A DNA stretch of 64,000 bases from JAEVLT01 sp964484065 (lineage in GTDB: Bacteria > Bacillota > Bacilli > Bacillales > Cytobacillaceae): assembly GCA_964484065.1 (NCBI GenBank), contig CAZAEW010000003.1, forward strand, positions 1 to 64,000, written 5' to 3'. The notes below the pieces were generated by a model. That model saw nothing but the letters and a program-made list of their open reading frames with translations. It was not told where the DNA came from and did not search any database. This document shows, piece by piece, positions 7,714 through 16,497 of the stretch (positions are counted from its first letter, which is position 1; every line of letters starts with the position of its first letter). Both the position numbers and the translations under genes were made by a program.

Positions 7714-8090
7714 AACCCTGGATAAATAGCAATAATAAGTAGTTCAGTTTTAAAGTAGAAAAACTAAATTCATTCTATTTTTTAGTCCAATTCGCAAATG
7801 AATTGGACTATTTACCTTTGTTGGCGGGTTAAGCTTTATATGGATAAATCTTAACATAGCATCAAAAATGAAATATGAATTAGCGAGCGGACAAGAGGAA
7901 AGGAAAATCACATGATTGATGTCCGAAGTTTGAGCATCTTCAGACCAAGCATTTTTATGCTAATTCAATAGTTGATTTTCGTAAAAGAGCAGGGATAATT
8001 CAGTTGTGTATTTTAATTTTCTGCTCGATAACTGAAATCATAATAAGGTACTGTTTTCATTTTTTTATCGATTTGGCTTGAAAATGATTT
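7714..8090. other. Intergenic region with one terminator-like hairpin
   Basis: A 377-base gap. TAGTCCAATTC and GAATTGGACTA at 7781-7811 form an 11-bp stem after the M32 gene with a short T-rich tail. A 19-codon frame at 7912-7971 follows a GAGGAAAGG motif but shows no other coding sign. Nothing else was recognised. Confidence 0.5.
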
Positions 8091-8567
8091 CTATTTGACA
8101 ACCCTGATGGTTGAAATCATCAACTTATGACCGGAACCGCAATAGCTGCTGCACAAGAGCCGATATTCACCCATTTTCTGAAAGGTTGTTATATATTCTT
8201 TTACAAACCCGGGAACAAGCATCATATCGATGTTTGTTCCCGTTGCACTGAGGTCATGAATAACATCTTTTGATGCTGCAATAATTTTCACCTTTGCCCC
8301 AAGAGGGATTTGTACTGCTGCAGGATCCAAGTTAAATGCCGATGCGACCATGACCAATTCATAGTCCCAGCTTTTCCCGCTCACTTTTTGTAAACCGGGC
8401 CTGTTAAACGGAGCCCCTTGAACAATTCTTTCCGGGTTATCAGGTTCCAAGCAGATTGGCTGCTGACTCCCAATATAAAAGGCACGGATTACAATAACAG
8501 ATAAGATGATAAAAAGGACACTAATTCCAAATCCCATCATGAATTTAAGCGGTTTATTCATGTGCAT
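8091..8567 (-). CDS. CuA-domain protein, cytochrome c oxidase subunit II-like (orphan)
   Basis: A 158-residue protein with one N-terminal membrane anchor (about residues 8-31) and an extracytoplasmic cupredoxin domain. All side-chain ligands of a binuclear CuA centre are visible: H104, then C139, C143, H147 and M150 in CSSYCGSGHKLM. Size resembles subunit II of ba3-type oxidases, which also carry a single helix. No subunit I gene is nearby. It could be an electron donor for a terminal oxidase encoded elsewhere or cooperate with the NO reductase, as CuA domains do in qCuANOR; both are inferences. ATG at 8567 follows GGGGAAGG. Confidence 0.85.
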   Translation of the reverse strand: MHMNKPLKFMMGFGISVLFIILSVIVIRAFYIGSQQPICLEPDNPERIVQGAPFNRPGLQKVSGKSWDYELVMVASAFNLDPAAVQIPLGAKVKIIAASKDVIHDLSATGTNIDMMLVPGFVKEYITTFQKMGEYRLLCSSYCGSGHKLMISTIRVVK

Positions 8568-8710
8568 GAGGCCTTCCCCGTTTCGGCTGATATCTCCATT
8601 TTAGCTATGAATATTTTGCGTAGGAAACCAATTTTTATAAATAAGCAGAAAGGATATTGAGGTGATCAAACGACTGGAAATGTTTGTGCAGTGAATGAAA
8701 TCCATTTAAA

Positions 8711-8781
8711 GGGTATAATTAGAAAGCACAACAACAACACCTTCAAAACGTTTAACCTTCCCAGCGGGGAGGTTTTTTTTT
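8711..8781 (+). ncRNA. Candidate short transcript: TATAAT box plus intrinsic terminator
   Basis: A perfect TATAAT (8714-8719), also readable as the sigma-B -10 GGGTAT at 8711-8716, is followed about 35 bases later by a strong terminator (AACCTTCCC-AGC-GGGGAGGTT and eight T, 8754-8781). The implied RNA is only about 55 bases, with an A/C-rich unstructured 5' part (ACAACAACAACACC). No good -35 is present. It may equally be the tail of leftover sequence upstream of the polyketide synthase gene. Confidence 0.3.
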
Positions 8782-8863
8782 ATCTTTTTTTATCTGAGTA
8801 AGGAATAATCTGCTTTCAATTATAAAGAATAGCTCATATAGCCAAATAAGGAGAATGAAGAGA

Positions 8864-9952
8864 ATGCCTTCGATTATTTCGGTTGCTGAAGCTGTTCCGC
8901 CATTTGAAGTAAATCAGGAAGACGTTACGATTTTTGCTAGGACGATTTTTTCTGAATCGTTTAAAGATATTGAAAGACTATTACCTGTATTCGAAAATGG
9001 TCAAATTGAAAAAAGATACTTTGCCAAAGCACTGGATTGGTACTCTGATGAAAGGTCTTTAGAAGAAAAGAATAATACATATATCGAAACGGCTGTAGAA
9101 CTCGGAATCAACGTTATTGAGCAATGCTTGAAGAATGAGGATTTTTTAATAGAGGAAATTTCCTGTTCGGAGATTGACGCCATTTATTTTATTTCGACGA
9201 CGGGCTTAGCAACACCCAGCATTGATGCGAGAATCATAAATAGATTGCCCTTTTTGGCAAATATAAAGCGGATCCCGATTTGGGGGCTGGGCTGTGCGGG
9301 AGGTGTTTCCGGATTATCAAGAGCGTATGAGTATTGTCTTGCTTTTCCGAAAGCAAAAGTACTGGTGGTGTCCGTTGAACTTTGCAGTTTAACATTCCAA
9401 AGAAACGATACGTCAAAGAGTAACTTGATCGGGACTTCATTATTTGCAGATGGTGCTGCTTGCGCTTTAGTCTGCGGGGACGAAGTAAAAATCAATCAGA
9501 TCCGTAAAAGATGTACCTCTCCATCCGTTATGGCTGCACAATCCATCCTAATGCCAGATTCGTTGGATGTGATGGGATGGAATATTAAGGACCAAGGTTT
9601 GTTTGTTGTTTTTTCCAGGGATATACCTCATATTATTGAAAATTGGCTAAAACCAAATGTCGAAGATTTTTTATTGAAAAATAACAAAACGCTTGAACAA
9701 ATGGCTCAATTTATTCTGCATCCTGGAGGAAAAAAAGTCCTCGATGCCTATCGGAAGGCATTAAATCTTTCACCTTCAAAAATAAACCAAGCTTTTGAAG
9801 TGTTGAAGAGGTTTGGAAATATGTCATCTGCAACCATATTTTTTGTATTGAAACGGCATTTGGAATTGGAAGCGCCGGAGGGAGATTATGGGCTTATGGC
9901 TGCGCTGGGGCCGGGATTTAGTTCAGAAATGATGTTATTGAGGTGGATATAA
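8864..9952 (+). CDS. bcsA: Type III polyketide synthase (alkylpyrone synthase)
   Basis: Chalcone-synthase-like homodimeric enzyme that extends fatty acyl-CoA with malonyl-CoA to alkylpyrones. The 362-residue protein has the catalytic triad C144 (GLGCAGG), H286 (ILHPGGKK) and N319 (RFGNMSSA). The ATG at 8864 has AAGGAG ten bases upstream; the ATG nine bases earlier is too close to that site. It is directly followed by a methyltransferase gene, as in B. subtilis bcsA-ypbQ, where the product is O-methylated. Product chain length cannot be read from sequence. Confidence 0.93.
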   Translation: MPSIISVAEAVPPFEVNQEDVTIFARTIFSESFKDIERLLPVFENGQIEKRYFAKALDWYSDERSLEEKNNTYIETAVELGINVIEQCLKNEDFLIEEISCSEIDAIYFISTTGLATPSIDARIINRLPFLANIKRIPIWGLGCAGGVSGLSRAYEYCLAFPKAKVLVVSVELCSLTFQRNDTSKSNLIGTSLFADGAACALVCGDEVKINQIRKRCTSPSVMAAQSILMPDSLDVMGWNIKDQGLFVVFSRDIPHIIENWLKPNVEDFLLKNNKTLEQMAQFILHPGGKKVLDAYRKALNLSPSKINQAFEVLKRFGNMSSATIFFVLKRHLELEAPEGDYGLMAALGPGFSSEMMLLRWI

Positions 9953-10534
9953 TTGGAAGTTGACCTCTTTTTTGCTGTTTTTTATCTTATTCTAGTTCTC
10001 CAGCGGTTAATCGAACTTGCGATAGCCAAAAAAAATGAAAATTGGATGCTGCAGCAAGGAGCAGTGGAGTTTGGAAAAAAGCATTATCGCAGCATTGTGC
10101 TGATGCATGTATTGTTTTTTGCCTTTTTTTTAGCAGAAAAAATAATCGAGAATAGGGGACTTTCTCCAGCCTGGCCATGGCTGCTATTGTTGTTTATTTT
10201 GCTGCAGATACTTAGAGGCTGGGCAATCCTTTCATTGGGCAGATATTGGAATACGAAAATTCTCGTAGTCCCGAATGCTGATATCGTTCAAAAAGGGCCA
10301 TATCGTTTTATAAAACATCCGAATTATCTTGTGGTGACATTGGAACTATTGATTATTCCTCTCCTTTTTAATTCATTTGTAACTGCGCTTGTTCTTTCCT
10401 TTATGAATGGCATCATGCTTTCCATCCGGATTCCAGAGGAGGAGTATGCGCTGAAGCGCTTGACAGAGTATGAAGTGCATTTTGAAAATCATAACCGTTT
10501 TTTGCCAAAATTTTTACAAAAAATAGACAATTAG
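9953..10534 (+). CDS. ypbQ: Isoprenylcysteine carboxyl methyltransferase-family protein (BcsB/YpbQ-type)
   Basis: A 193-residue membrane methyltransferase of the ICMT/NnrU-like fold with about five helices. The SAM/substrate motif RFIKHPNYLVV at about residues 117-127 and the C-terminal EEEYALKRLTEY...HNRFLPKF are typical. The start is TTG at 9953, directly after the stop of the polyketide synthase gene, with GAGGTGG seven bases upstream; translation is thus likely coupled. By analogy with B. subtilis YpbQ it O-methylates alkylpyrones made by the preceding enzyme. Confidence 0.9.
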   Translation: MEVDLFFAVFYLILVLQRLIELAIAKKNENWMLQQGAVEFGKKHYRSIVLMHVLFFAFFLAEKIIENRGLSPAWPWLLLLFILLQILRGWAILSLGRYWNTKILVVPNADIVQKGPYRFIKHPNYLVVTLELLIIPLLFNSFVTALVLSFMNGIMLSIRIPEEEYALKRLTEYEVHFENHNRFLPKFLQKIDN

Positions 10535-10543
10535 CATCTTTAG

Positions 10544-10598
10544 TTGAAAATGACTATCGATTATGATATTTTTAAATTAAAGTTGAAAATCATTCTCA
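10544..10598 (+). promoter_or_regulatory. Promoter with Fur-box-like operator for a 26-residue peptide gene
   Basis: A possible promoter TTGAAA-N17-TATTTT (10544-10572) would start transcription near 10579. TGAAAAT-C-ATTCTCA at 10584-10598 matches the 7-1-7 Fur core TGATAAT-N-ATTATCA at 12 of 14 positions and would sit just downstream of the start site, a blocking position. PerR or Zur boxes have a related layout and cannot be excluded. Confidence 0.5.
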
Positions 10599-10629
10599 AT
10601 GATAGTTCGGTTAAGGAAGGTGCCTGGAT

Positions 10630-10710
10630 ATGACTTTTGTTTTTGTTGGTGCAACGGTAATTATATATGCAATTGTCATGAAATATGTTTTGAAACATAT
10701 CGCCCATTAA
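10630..10710 (+). CDS. Putative 26-residue membrane peptide
   Basis: ATG at 10630 follows GGAAGGTG with about seven-base spacing. The predicted peptide begins MTFVFVGATVIIYAIVMKY and ends KHIAH: one hydrophobic helix (about residues 2-19) with a short basic, His-containing tail. It has its own Fur-box-like promoter and an intrinsic terminator 17 bases after the stop, so the transcript of about 175 bases carries only this gene. The 10-base word ATCATTCTCA occurs on both sides of it (10589 and 10713). I do not recognise a family. It may be a regulatory mini-protein or a dual-function small RNA. Confidence 0.5.
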   Translation: MTFVFVGATVIIYAIVMKYVLKHIAH

Positions 10711-10726
10711 AGATCATTCTCAGTTG

Positions 10727-10756
10727 AACCAGGGAGCAGTAGCCCTGGTTTTTTTT
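10727..10756 (+). terminator. Intrinsic terminator of the mini-peptide transcript
   Basis: AACCAGGG / CCCTGGTT, 8-bp stem with an 8-base loop and a T-run. Confidence 0.9.
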
Positions 10757-10784
10757 ATTTTTGATCTGTATTAATAGGAAAAGT

Positions 10785-10812
10785 TTGAATTATCGTTTAA
10801 AATATATATTAT
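10785..10812 (+). promoter_or_regulatory. Possible sigma-A promoter of dynA
   Basis: TTGAAT (10785-10790), 16-base spacer, TATTAT (10807-10812), about 30 bases upstream of the dynA start codon. Confidence 0.45.
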
Positions 10813-10842
10813 TACAAAGTTTGATATAAGGGGAAATAGTTC

Positions 10843-13800
10843 ATGGTTCAAACTGCGAATCGTCAGGAGACAATTCAAACGTTAAAGGGGAAACTTCTTG
10901 CTGCTTACGATTACTTATTAAGGCAACAGGATAATGAAAATGCTGAAAAAGTAAAGCAGCTAGCTGGAAAACTAAGGGATAAAGAATTTGCCATTGCTTT
11001 TTGCGGACATTTTTCGGCAGGAAAATCAACGATGATTAACCGGGTTGTAGGGGAAAACCTGTTACCATCGAGTCCGATTCCGACAAGCGCCAATCTGGTA
11101 AAGGTCAAATCCGGTGAAGAGTATGCCAAAGTATTTTTTAAAAATGAAAAGCCACGTATGTATTTAGCACCATATGACTATAAAGTCGTAAAAAATTATT
11201 GTAAAGACGGCGATCAGATTGAGTCAGTCGAAATCAGCCATTCAGAGTCAACTTTGCCTGCCAATACGGTAATTATGGATACGCCGGGAATAGACTCTGC
11301 TGATGATGCCCATCGGATTGCGACTGAATCCGCGATCCATCTTGCTGATCTCATTTTTTATGTGATGGATTATAATCACGTTCAGTCTGAGCTTAATTTC
11401 TTATTTACAAAGGAACTGACAGAAGCAGGGAAAGAAGTATATTTGGTTATCAACCAAATTGATAAACATTCCGATGCTGAGCTTACCTTTGCCGATTTTA
11501 AAACAAGTGTTGTTGAATCGTTTGCCTCATGGGGGGTAAGACCAGCAAATATCTTTTATACATCTTTAAAAGCGGAGGACCATTCCTTTAATCAATTTTC
11601 AGAATTGCAGGAATTCATTGATAAAAGACTGAAAGAAAAAGATTCATTTCTTTTACAGTCGATCTTTCATTCCTTGAAGAAAATTGTTGCCGATCATTTT
11701 GAGAATCAACGGAAAAATAGTGAAGACGAGCTCCAGCCATATAAAGAAATTCTTGCTGAATTATCTGAGGAAGATCAAACACATTTACTTGAAACTTATC
11801 ATTCGCTCCATTCCCAGCTTCAATCAACAGAAGGAAGGGAAGAAGAGGAAAAGAATTTTGATCTTGGCATTGCTGATATTATGAAAAATGCCTATTTGAT
11901 GCCGTTCCAGACAAGGACATTGGCAGAAGCGTATCTTGAGGCCTGCCAGCCGGAATTTAAAGTCGGTTTCCTGTTTACAAAACAAAAAACCATCGAAGAA
12001 AAGCAGGCAAGGATCAACAAGTTTTATCAGGATATTCTCGAAAAAACGAAGACCCAGCTCGAGTGGCATTTAAAGGAATATATGCTCGGCCTTTTTAAAG
12101 AGAAACGTCTTGATAATCATGAATTAATTGAAAAAGCGCAATCCTTCACGGCTGATTTTTCAGTTGAACTGTTAACCGGAGCTGTGAAACCGGGCGCCCG
12201 TTTATCTGGTGATTATGTTTTAAAATACACGGATGATGTAGCGAATGAAATTAAAAAAGAAGCCAAAAAACATCTTAACGAGATTAAAAAGTTATTCCTT
12301 GGAATAATAGAAGCAAAAAAAGCTGCCAGCAGTGAAAAATTGAATGATAAATTCAAAAATATCGAACGCTATATGAAGGCATATGAAGAGATTAAAAAAT
12401 GGGAGGAAGACCAATCCCTTGTTCAAAAGCAATTGGAAGAGCTTGTAACAAAATCTGCTTATGCCGGACATGATCCATATCATTTATTTGAAGATCATGA
12501 GGAGGAATACGAGGTGGTGATTGGCGAATCACTTCCAGCTAAAAAAGAAGAGAAGGCAATTCGGGAGATTCCAAAACAAATGCCTCAAAAGGAAGAGCAG
12601 CAAGCTGAACCTGCAGCGGACCGCCTTCATCATACATCCGCTAAACTAAGAAAAACATCTGGGTATATTAATCGTATTCCGGGATTTAAAAAGCTGGCAC
12701 GTGAATTGGAGGAAAAAGCAGAACGGCTGGATCAAAAAGGGTTTACAGTTGCTTTGTTTGGAGCATTTAGTGCAGGGAAATCTTCATTTGCCAATGCTCT
12801 TATCGGTGAAAAAGTGCTGCCGGTCTCGCCCAATCCTACAACTGCCGCGATCAACAAAATCAAGCCTGTCAATGACAGTTATCCTCATGGAACGGTTCTT
12901 GTTAAACTAAAGCAAGGAAATGCCCTTCTCGATGATTTAAACCGGGCATTAAAGGTTTTTGACGATCATGCTGACAGCTTCACCGATGCAATGGCAAAAA
13001 TAGATAAAATCATTGGAGAGAAGAGTCAAGCAGGTTCTTTGGAAAAGACGAACTATGCTTTCTTACAGGCCTTTAAGAAAGGGTATCCGGCTTTTGGAAA
13101 TCAATTAGGCGAGTTAGTCCAGACAACATTAACGGAATTTAGTGATTTTGTCGCGAAAGAAGAAAAATCATGCTTTGTGGAATGGATTGATCTTTATTAC
13201 GATTGTGAATTAACACGTAAAGGAATTACTTTAGTTGATACTCCGGGAGCAGATTCTATTAATGCCCGTCATACCGGTGTGGCTTTTGACTTTATTAAAA
13301 ACTCTGACGCGATACTTTTCGTTACTTATTACAACCATGCGTTTTCCAAAGCAGATCGTGAATTTTTGATCCAGCTTGGCCGGGTAAAAGATTCATTCCA
13401 ATTAGATAAAATGTTTTTTATTATCAATGCGATTGATTTGGCGGAAGATGAGGAAGAAAAAGAGACGGTCGTTTCCTATGTAGAAGATCAGCTTATCAAG
13501 TACGGGGTAAGGAATCCTCATCTTTATACACTATCAAGCTTGAATGCTTTAAAGGAAAAGAACGACCGCTCGCTCGAACAGTCGTCTGGAATGGTTCCGT
13601 TTGAAAAGGCATTCTATCAATTTATCTCGAACGATTTAACAAGCATCGCTATCAACGCAGCAGAAGTGGAATTGAAGCGTGTATCAGAGTTGATTGGAAA
13701 GCTGATTCAAAGCAGCATGGAGGATGAAGCAGTTAAAGAACAAAAACGTACGGTTCTTAAACAGCAAAAGGCGAAGGTTGAAGCCATTATCGGAGAACAA

Positions 13801-14490
13801 AAAGCAGAAAACCTCCATAATCGTCTGAGCCAAGAAACACAGGAATTACTTTACTATATTAAGCAGCGGGTATTTTTCCGGTTTGGCGACTTCTTTAAAG
13901 AAGCGTTTAATCCAGCGGTCCTTCGTGATGATGGACGCAATTTGAAAAAGGTTTTACAAACCTCTCTTGAGGAATTCCTGGAAGGAATCGGGTTTGATTT
14001 TGCTCAGGAGATGAGGGCGACAACGGTTAGGCTTGACCGATTTGCGGAAAAAATAATCTCAGACTACCAATCGGTGTTAATTGAAAGACTATTAGATGCT
14101 AACGGGGATTTGTCTTTCACTCCATATGAATTTAAGAACAATCAAGAAATTGAGTTTCAAAATGCATTTAAAGACTTGAATAGCGGCCTTTTTTCAAAGG
14201 CAATGGCTTATTTTAAGAATCCAAAATCATTTTTTGAGAAAAATGAAAAGAAATTGATGAGTGATGAACTGTACAAGGTCCTTCAAACCCCTGCTGAAGA
14301 CTACCTGCAGAAAGAAAAAGACCGTGTAACAGAATCCTACACGGAGGTTTTATCACGAGAATTCGCTGCACTTTTGGAACAAATGACAGAACAAATGGAT
14401 GAATTCTATGTCAGTATGCTGACCGCTTTAGATGGAGAGGTTCCAACAGAAGTTCTGAATGAAATTCATCAGAGGATAAATGAACTTTAA
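10843..14490 (+). CDS. dynA: Dynamin-family double GTPase (DynA)
   Basis: A 1215-residue membrane-associated dynamin-like protein that tethers and fuses membranes and protects cells against membrane damage and phage in B. subtilis. Two complete GTPase modules are visible. The first has P-loop GHFSAGKS at 55-62, then DTPGIDS and NQIDKH. The second has GAFSAGKS near residue 640, then DTPGADS and NAIDLAED. Long charged helical stretches after each GTPase fit the stalk regions. Length is close to the 1193-residue B. subtilis protein. ATG at 10843 has AAGGGGAA upstream. Position downstream of bcsA-ypbQ matches the B. subtilis order. Confidence 0.95.
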   Translation: MVQTANRQETIQTLKGKLLAAYDYLLRQQDNENAEKVKQLAGKLRDKEFAIAFCGHFSAGKSTMINRVVGENLLPSSPIPTSANLVKVKSGEEYAKVFFKNEKPRMYLAPYDYKVVKNYCKDGDQIESVEISHSESTLPANTVIMDTPGIDSADDAHRIATESAIHLADLIFYVMDYNHVQSELNFLFTKELTEAGKEVYLVINQIDKHSDAELTFADFKTSVVESFASWGVRPANIFYTSLKAEDHSFNQFSELQEFIDKRLKEKDSFLLQSIFHSLKKIVADHFENQRKNSEDELQPYKEILAELSEEDQTHLLETYHSLHSQLQSTEGREEEEKNFDLGIADIMKNAYLMPFQTRTLAEAYLEACQPEFKVGFLFTKQKTIEEKQARINKFYQDILEKTKTQLEWHLKEYMLGLFKEKRLDNHELIEKAQSFTADFSVELLTGAVKPGARLSGDYVLKYTDDVANEIKKEAKKHLNEIKKLFLGIIEAKKAASSEKLNDKFKNIERYMKAYEEIKKWEEDQSLVQKQLEELVTKSAYAGHDPYHLFEDHEEEYEVVIGESLPAKKEEKAIREIPKQMPQKEEQQAEPAADRLHHTSAKLRKTSGYINRIPGFKKLARELEEKAERLDQKGFTVALFGAFSAGKSSFANALIGEKVLPVSPNPTTAAINKIKPVNDSYPHGTVLVKLKQGNALLDDLNRALKVFDDHADSFTDAMAKIDKIIGEKSQAGSLEKTNYAFLQAFKKGYPAFGNQLGELVQTTLTEFSDFVAKEEKSCFVEWIDLYYDCELTRKGITLVDTPGADSINARHTGVAFDFIKNSDAILFVTYYNHAFSKADREFLIQLGRVKDSFQLDKMFFIINAIDLAEDEEEKETVVSYVEDQLIKYGVRNPHLYTLSSLNALKEKNDRSLEQSSGMVPFEKAFYQFISNDLTSIAINAAEVELKRVSELIGKLIQSSMEDEAVKEQKRTVLKQQKAKVEAIIGEQKAENLHNRLSQETQELLYYIKQRVFFRFGDFFKEAFNPAVLRDDGRNLKKVLQTSLEEFLEGIGFDFAQEMRATTVRLDRFAEKIISDYQSVLIERLLDANGDLSFTPYEFKNNQEIEFQNAFKDLNSGLFSKAMAYFKNPKSFFEKNEKKLMSDELYKVLQTPAEDYLQKEKDRVTESYTEVLSREFAALLEQMTEQMDEFYVSMLTALDGEVPTEVLNEIHQRINEL

Positions 14491-14508
14491 TGGTATGAGG
14501 GAGAATGC

Positions 14509-15249
14509 ATGAAAAAATGGCTGGAAAGTATAGAGAAAGAATATGATCTCAAGATATTATTCTCATGTGAAGCCGGGAGCAGGGCTTGGGGAATTGAAAG
14601 TAGTGCTTCGGATTTTGATATCCGCTTTATTTACCGGTATCAAGATTTGCGAAAATATCTTGCTCTCAATCAAGCTCCGGCTGCTCTAACTTTCCAGTCC
14701 CCATTTGACGGGAACGGTTTTGATCTGTTTAAGGCTTTTGAACTCGTGCTGAAATCAAATCCAAGCATTTATGAATGGGCGTATTCTCCGCTCATTTATT
14801 CCGATGATGAACATTTTTTACAAAAGCTTAAATGGGTGATTGAGAACAGCTATTCTCCAAAAGCCTTATATATGCATTATGGAGCATTAATAAAGAGGAA
14901 TTTGAAGGAAATGGTAAAAGGGGATTTTTCCTTTAAAAAACAAAAACAGTTGATTCAGGCTGTCCGAGCGGAAATCATCCGCACTGAAATAAGGGATACT
15001 GCAGAGATTCGCTCTCCATTTATATATTTTTCCAATGCGGCAAAAACACAGCCGCGATTGCTGAGCGCGTACTGTCAATTGTCTGAAGCAAAAAAGAATC
15101 ATCTTCTGCTGACGGAGAAAGAAGCAAATGAATTTATTAAGATTCTGCAACAAAGCTGCAAAGAATTGGAAGCAGAGACTCAGCTTCCTTCAAAAAGCCC
15201 ATCTGTTGAAATTCTAAACACATGGATTTGGGATACGCTGGGTATATAA
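14509..15249 (+). CDS. Nucleotidyltransferase-fold protein (YcgL-like, COG3541)
   Basis: A 246-residue protein with a polymerase-beta-type nucleotidyltransferase core: GSRAWGIESSASDFDIRFIY at about 23-42 gives the GS motif and the paired metal-binding acidic residues (DFD). A long helical C-terminal part follows. It resembles B. subtilis YcgL, whose substrate is unknown. The gene starts 18 bases after dynA with GAGGGAGAATGC upstream, so it is likely cotranscribed with dynA. The substrate, whether protein, RNA or small molecule, cannot be told from sequence. Confidence 0.85.
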   Translation: MKKWLESIEKEYDLKILFSCEAGSRAWGIESSASDFDIRFIYRYQDLRKYLALNQAPAALTFQSPFDGNGFDLFKAFELVLKSNPSIYEWAYSPLIYSDDEHFLQKLKWVIENSYSPKALYMHYGALIKRNLKEMVKGDFSFKKQKQLIQAVRAEIIRTEIRDTAEIRSPFIYFSNAAKTQPRLLSAYCQLSEAKKNHLLLTEKEANEFIKILQQSCKELEAETQLPSKSPSVEILNTWIWDTLGI

Positions 15250-15333
15250 TTCCTTTTTGATAAAAATCATCTTAATGCTTTCCTATGTTATAATAGGAGA
15301 GCATTTATTTTTTACAGATTTGGAGGGAAGATC

Positions 15334-16227
15334 ATGGAAAACCAAAAGCCTTCACTCATGCTTGTCGATGGAATGGCCCTGTTGTTTCGAGCTTTTTATG
15401 CAACTGCAGTAACAGGGCAGTTTATGATAAATTCAAAAGGAATTCCAACAAACGGAATTCAGGGCTTTGTCAAACATTTAATGACGGCCGTCTCTTCTTT
15501 TAAACCGACACATCTTGCTGTTTGCTGGGATATGGGCAGTAAAACCTTTCGTTCGGAACTTTTTCCGGATTATAAAGCAAACCGTTCTGAACCTCCGGTT
15601 GAACTATTACCGCAATTTGATTTAGTAAAAGAGGTTACTGCTTCTTTTGATATACCTAATATCGGAAAAATCGGATTTGAAGCAGATGATTGTATCGGTA
15701 CGATTGCCAGGCAAGCTAAAAATCATGCAGATGTCTCGATTCTAACGGGGGATCAGGATATTTTGCAGCTCCTTGATGAAAATATTTCTGTGATCCTTAT
15801 GAAAAAAGGTTTTGGAAATTATCTTGTTCATACACCGGCAACGTTTTACGAGGAAAAAGGTATCAATCCGCAGCAGATGGTTGATTTAAAAGCGCTGATG
15901 GGTGATACAAGTGACAACTATCCAGGTGTAAAAGGAATTGGAGAAAAAACCGCGTTAAAGCTTCTCCAGGAATATGAACACATTGAGGGAATAATCTCCA
16001 ACCTTGACAAGCTGTCAAAAGCAAACCGCAATAAAATTGAGCAGGACATGGAAATGCTTCATCTGTCAAGAAAACTGGCGGAAATTCACTGTGAGGTACC
16101 GGTTACGTACGATTTAAAATTGGCGGAACTGAGGATTGAAAAGGAAAAGGTATTTGAAAAATTTTCTGAATTAGAGCTTCGCGGCTTGCAGCGAACCCTC
16201 CCATTTTCGGATTCAACTGTATCCTAA
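15334..16227 (+). CDS. ypcP: 5'-3' exonuclease of the flap endonuclease family (YpcP)
   Basis: A 297-residue stand-alone homologue of the DNA polymerase I 5'-nuclease domain, involved in RNA-primer and flap removal. Metal-binding acidic residues are in LLVDGMALLFRAFYAT, GFEADDCIGT and LTGDQDILQL. The helix-hairpin-helix DNA-binding element is GDTSDNYPGVKGIGEKTA at about 190-207. ATG at 15334 has TTGGAGGG upstream. In B. subtilis ypcP also lies beside sspL and the dynamin gene. Confidence 0.93.
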   Translation: MENQKPSLMLVDGMALLFRAFYATAVTGQFMINSKGIPTNGIQGFVKHLMTAVSSFKPTHLAVCWDMGSKTFRSELFPDYKANRSEPPVELLPQFDLVKEVTASFDIPNIGKIGFEADDCIGTIARQAKNHADVSILTGDQDILQLLDENISVILMKKGFGNYLVHTPATFYEEKGINPQQMVDLKALMGDTSDNYPGVKGIGEKTALKLLQEYEHIEGIISNLDKLSKANRNKIEQDMEMLHLSRKLAEIHCEVPVTYDLKLAELRIEKEKVFEKFSELELRGLQRTLPFSDSTVS

Positions 16228-16235
16228 TAACGAAG

Positions 16236-16282
16236 GCGGCTGACACTTGGAAGTGGCAGCCGCTGTTGTTTTTATTTTTTAT
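16236..16282. terminator. Strong terminator between convergent ypcP and sspL
   Basis: GCGGCTG-A-CACTT-GG-AAGTG-G-CAGCCGC forms a nearly perfect 13-pair stem followed by a T-rich tract. The tract overlaps the 3' end of the convergent spore-protein gene. Confidence 0.85.
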
Positions 16283-16409
16283 TACTTTTTTTAGCGGCAT
16301 TTTCCAATTTGCTTTTTGGTTCCTCAGAAAATTCTGCGTCCTGCCCGTACCCTTGCGGATTTACTCCAGGCGCTTTCATGCCACGGCTTGCTCCGCCTTT
16401 TTTGCCCAT
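16272..16409 (-). CDS. sspL: Small acid-soluble spore protein L family
   Basis: A 45-residue, basic, Gly/Lys-rich protein. GVNPQG (residues 15-20) and the C-terminal EEPKSKLENAAKKSNKK align well with B. subtilis SspL (GVTPQG ... DPKTELEERAKKSN), a minor spore-core protein. ATG at 16409 has GGAGG nine bases upstream. It is convergent with ypcP, as in B. subtilis, where sspL lies next to ypcP. A forespore (sigma-G) promoter would be expected upstream but I could not confirm one by eye. This gene supports a spore-forming host. Confidence 0.85.
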   Translation of the reverse strand: MGKKGGASRGMKAPGVNPQGYGQDAEFSEEPKSKLENAAKKSNKK

Positions 16410-16497
16410 CTATCCTCACCTCCGATACTTGTTAGTATTCCTTCCAGAAGAATAATAAAACACAACTTTCTTAACAATAACAATAGAGGTGATGGAT

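Noticed and set aside
7912..7971. 19-codon ORF after GAGGAAAGG
   Set aside because: Spacing to the ATG is long, the peptide shows no membrane or metal pattern, and it has neither a promoter nor a terminator of its own.
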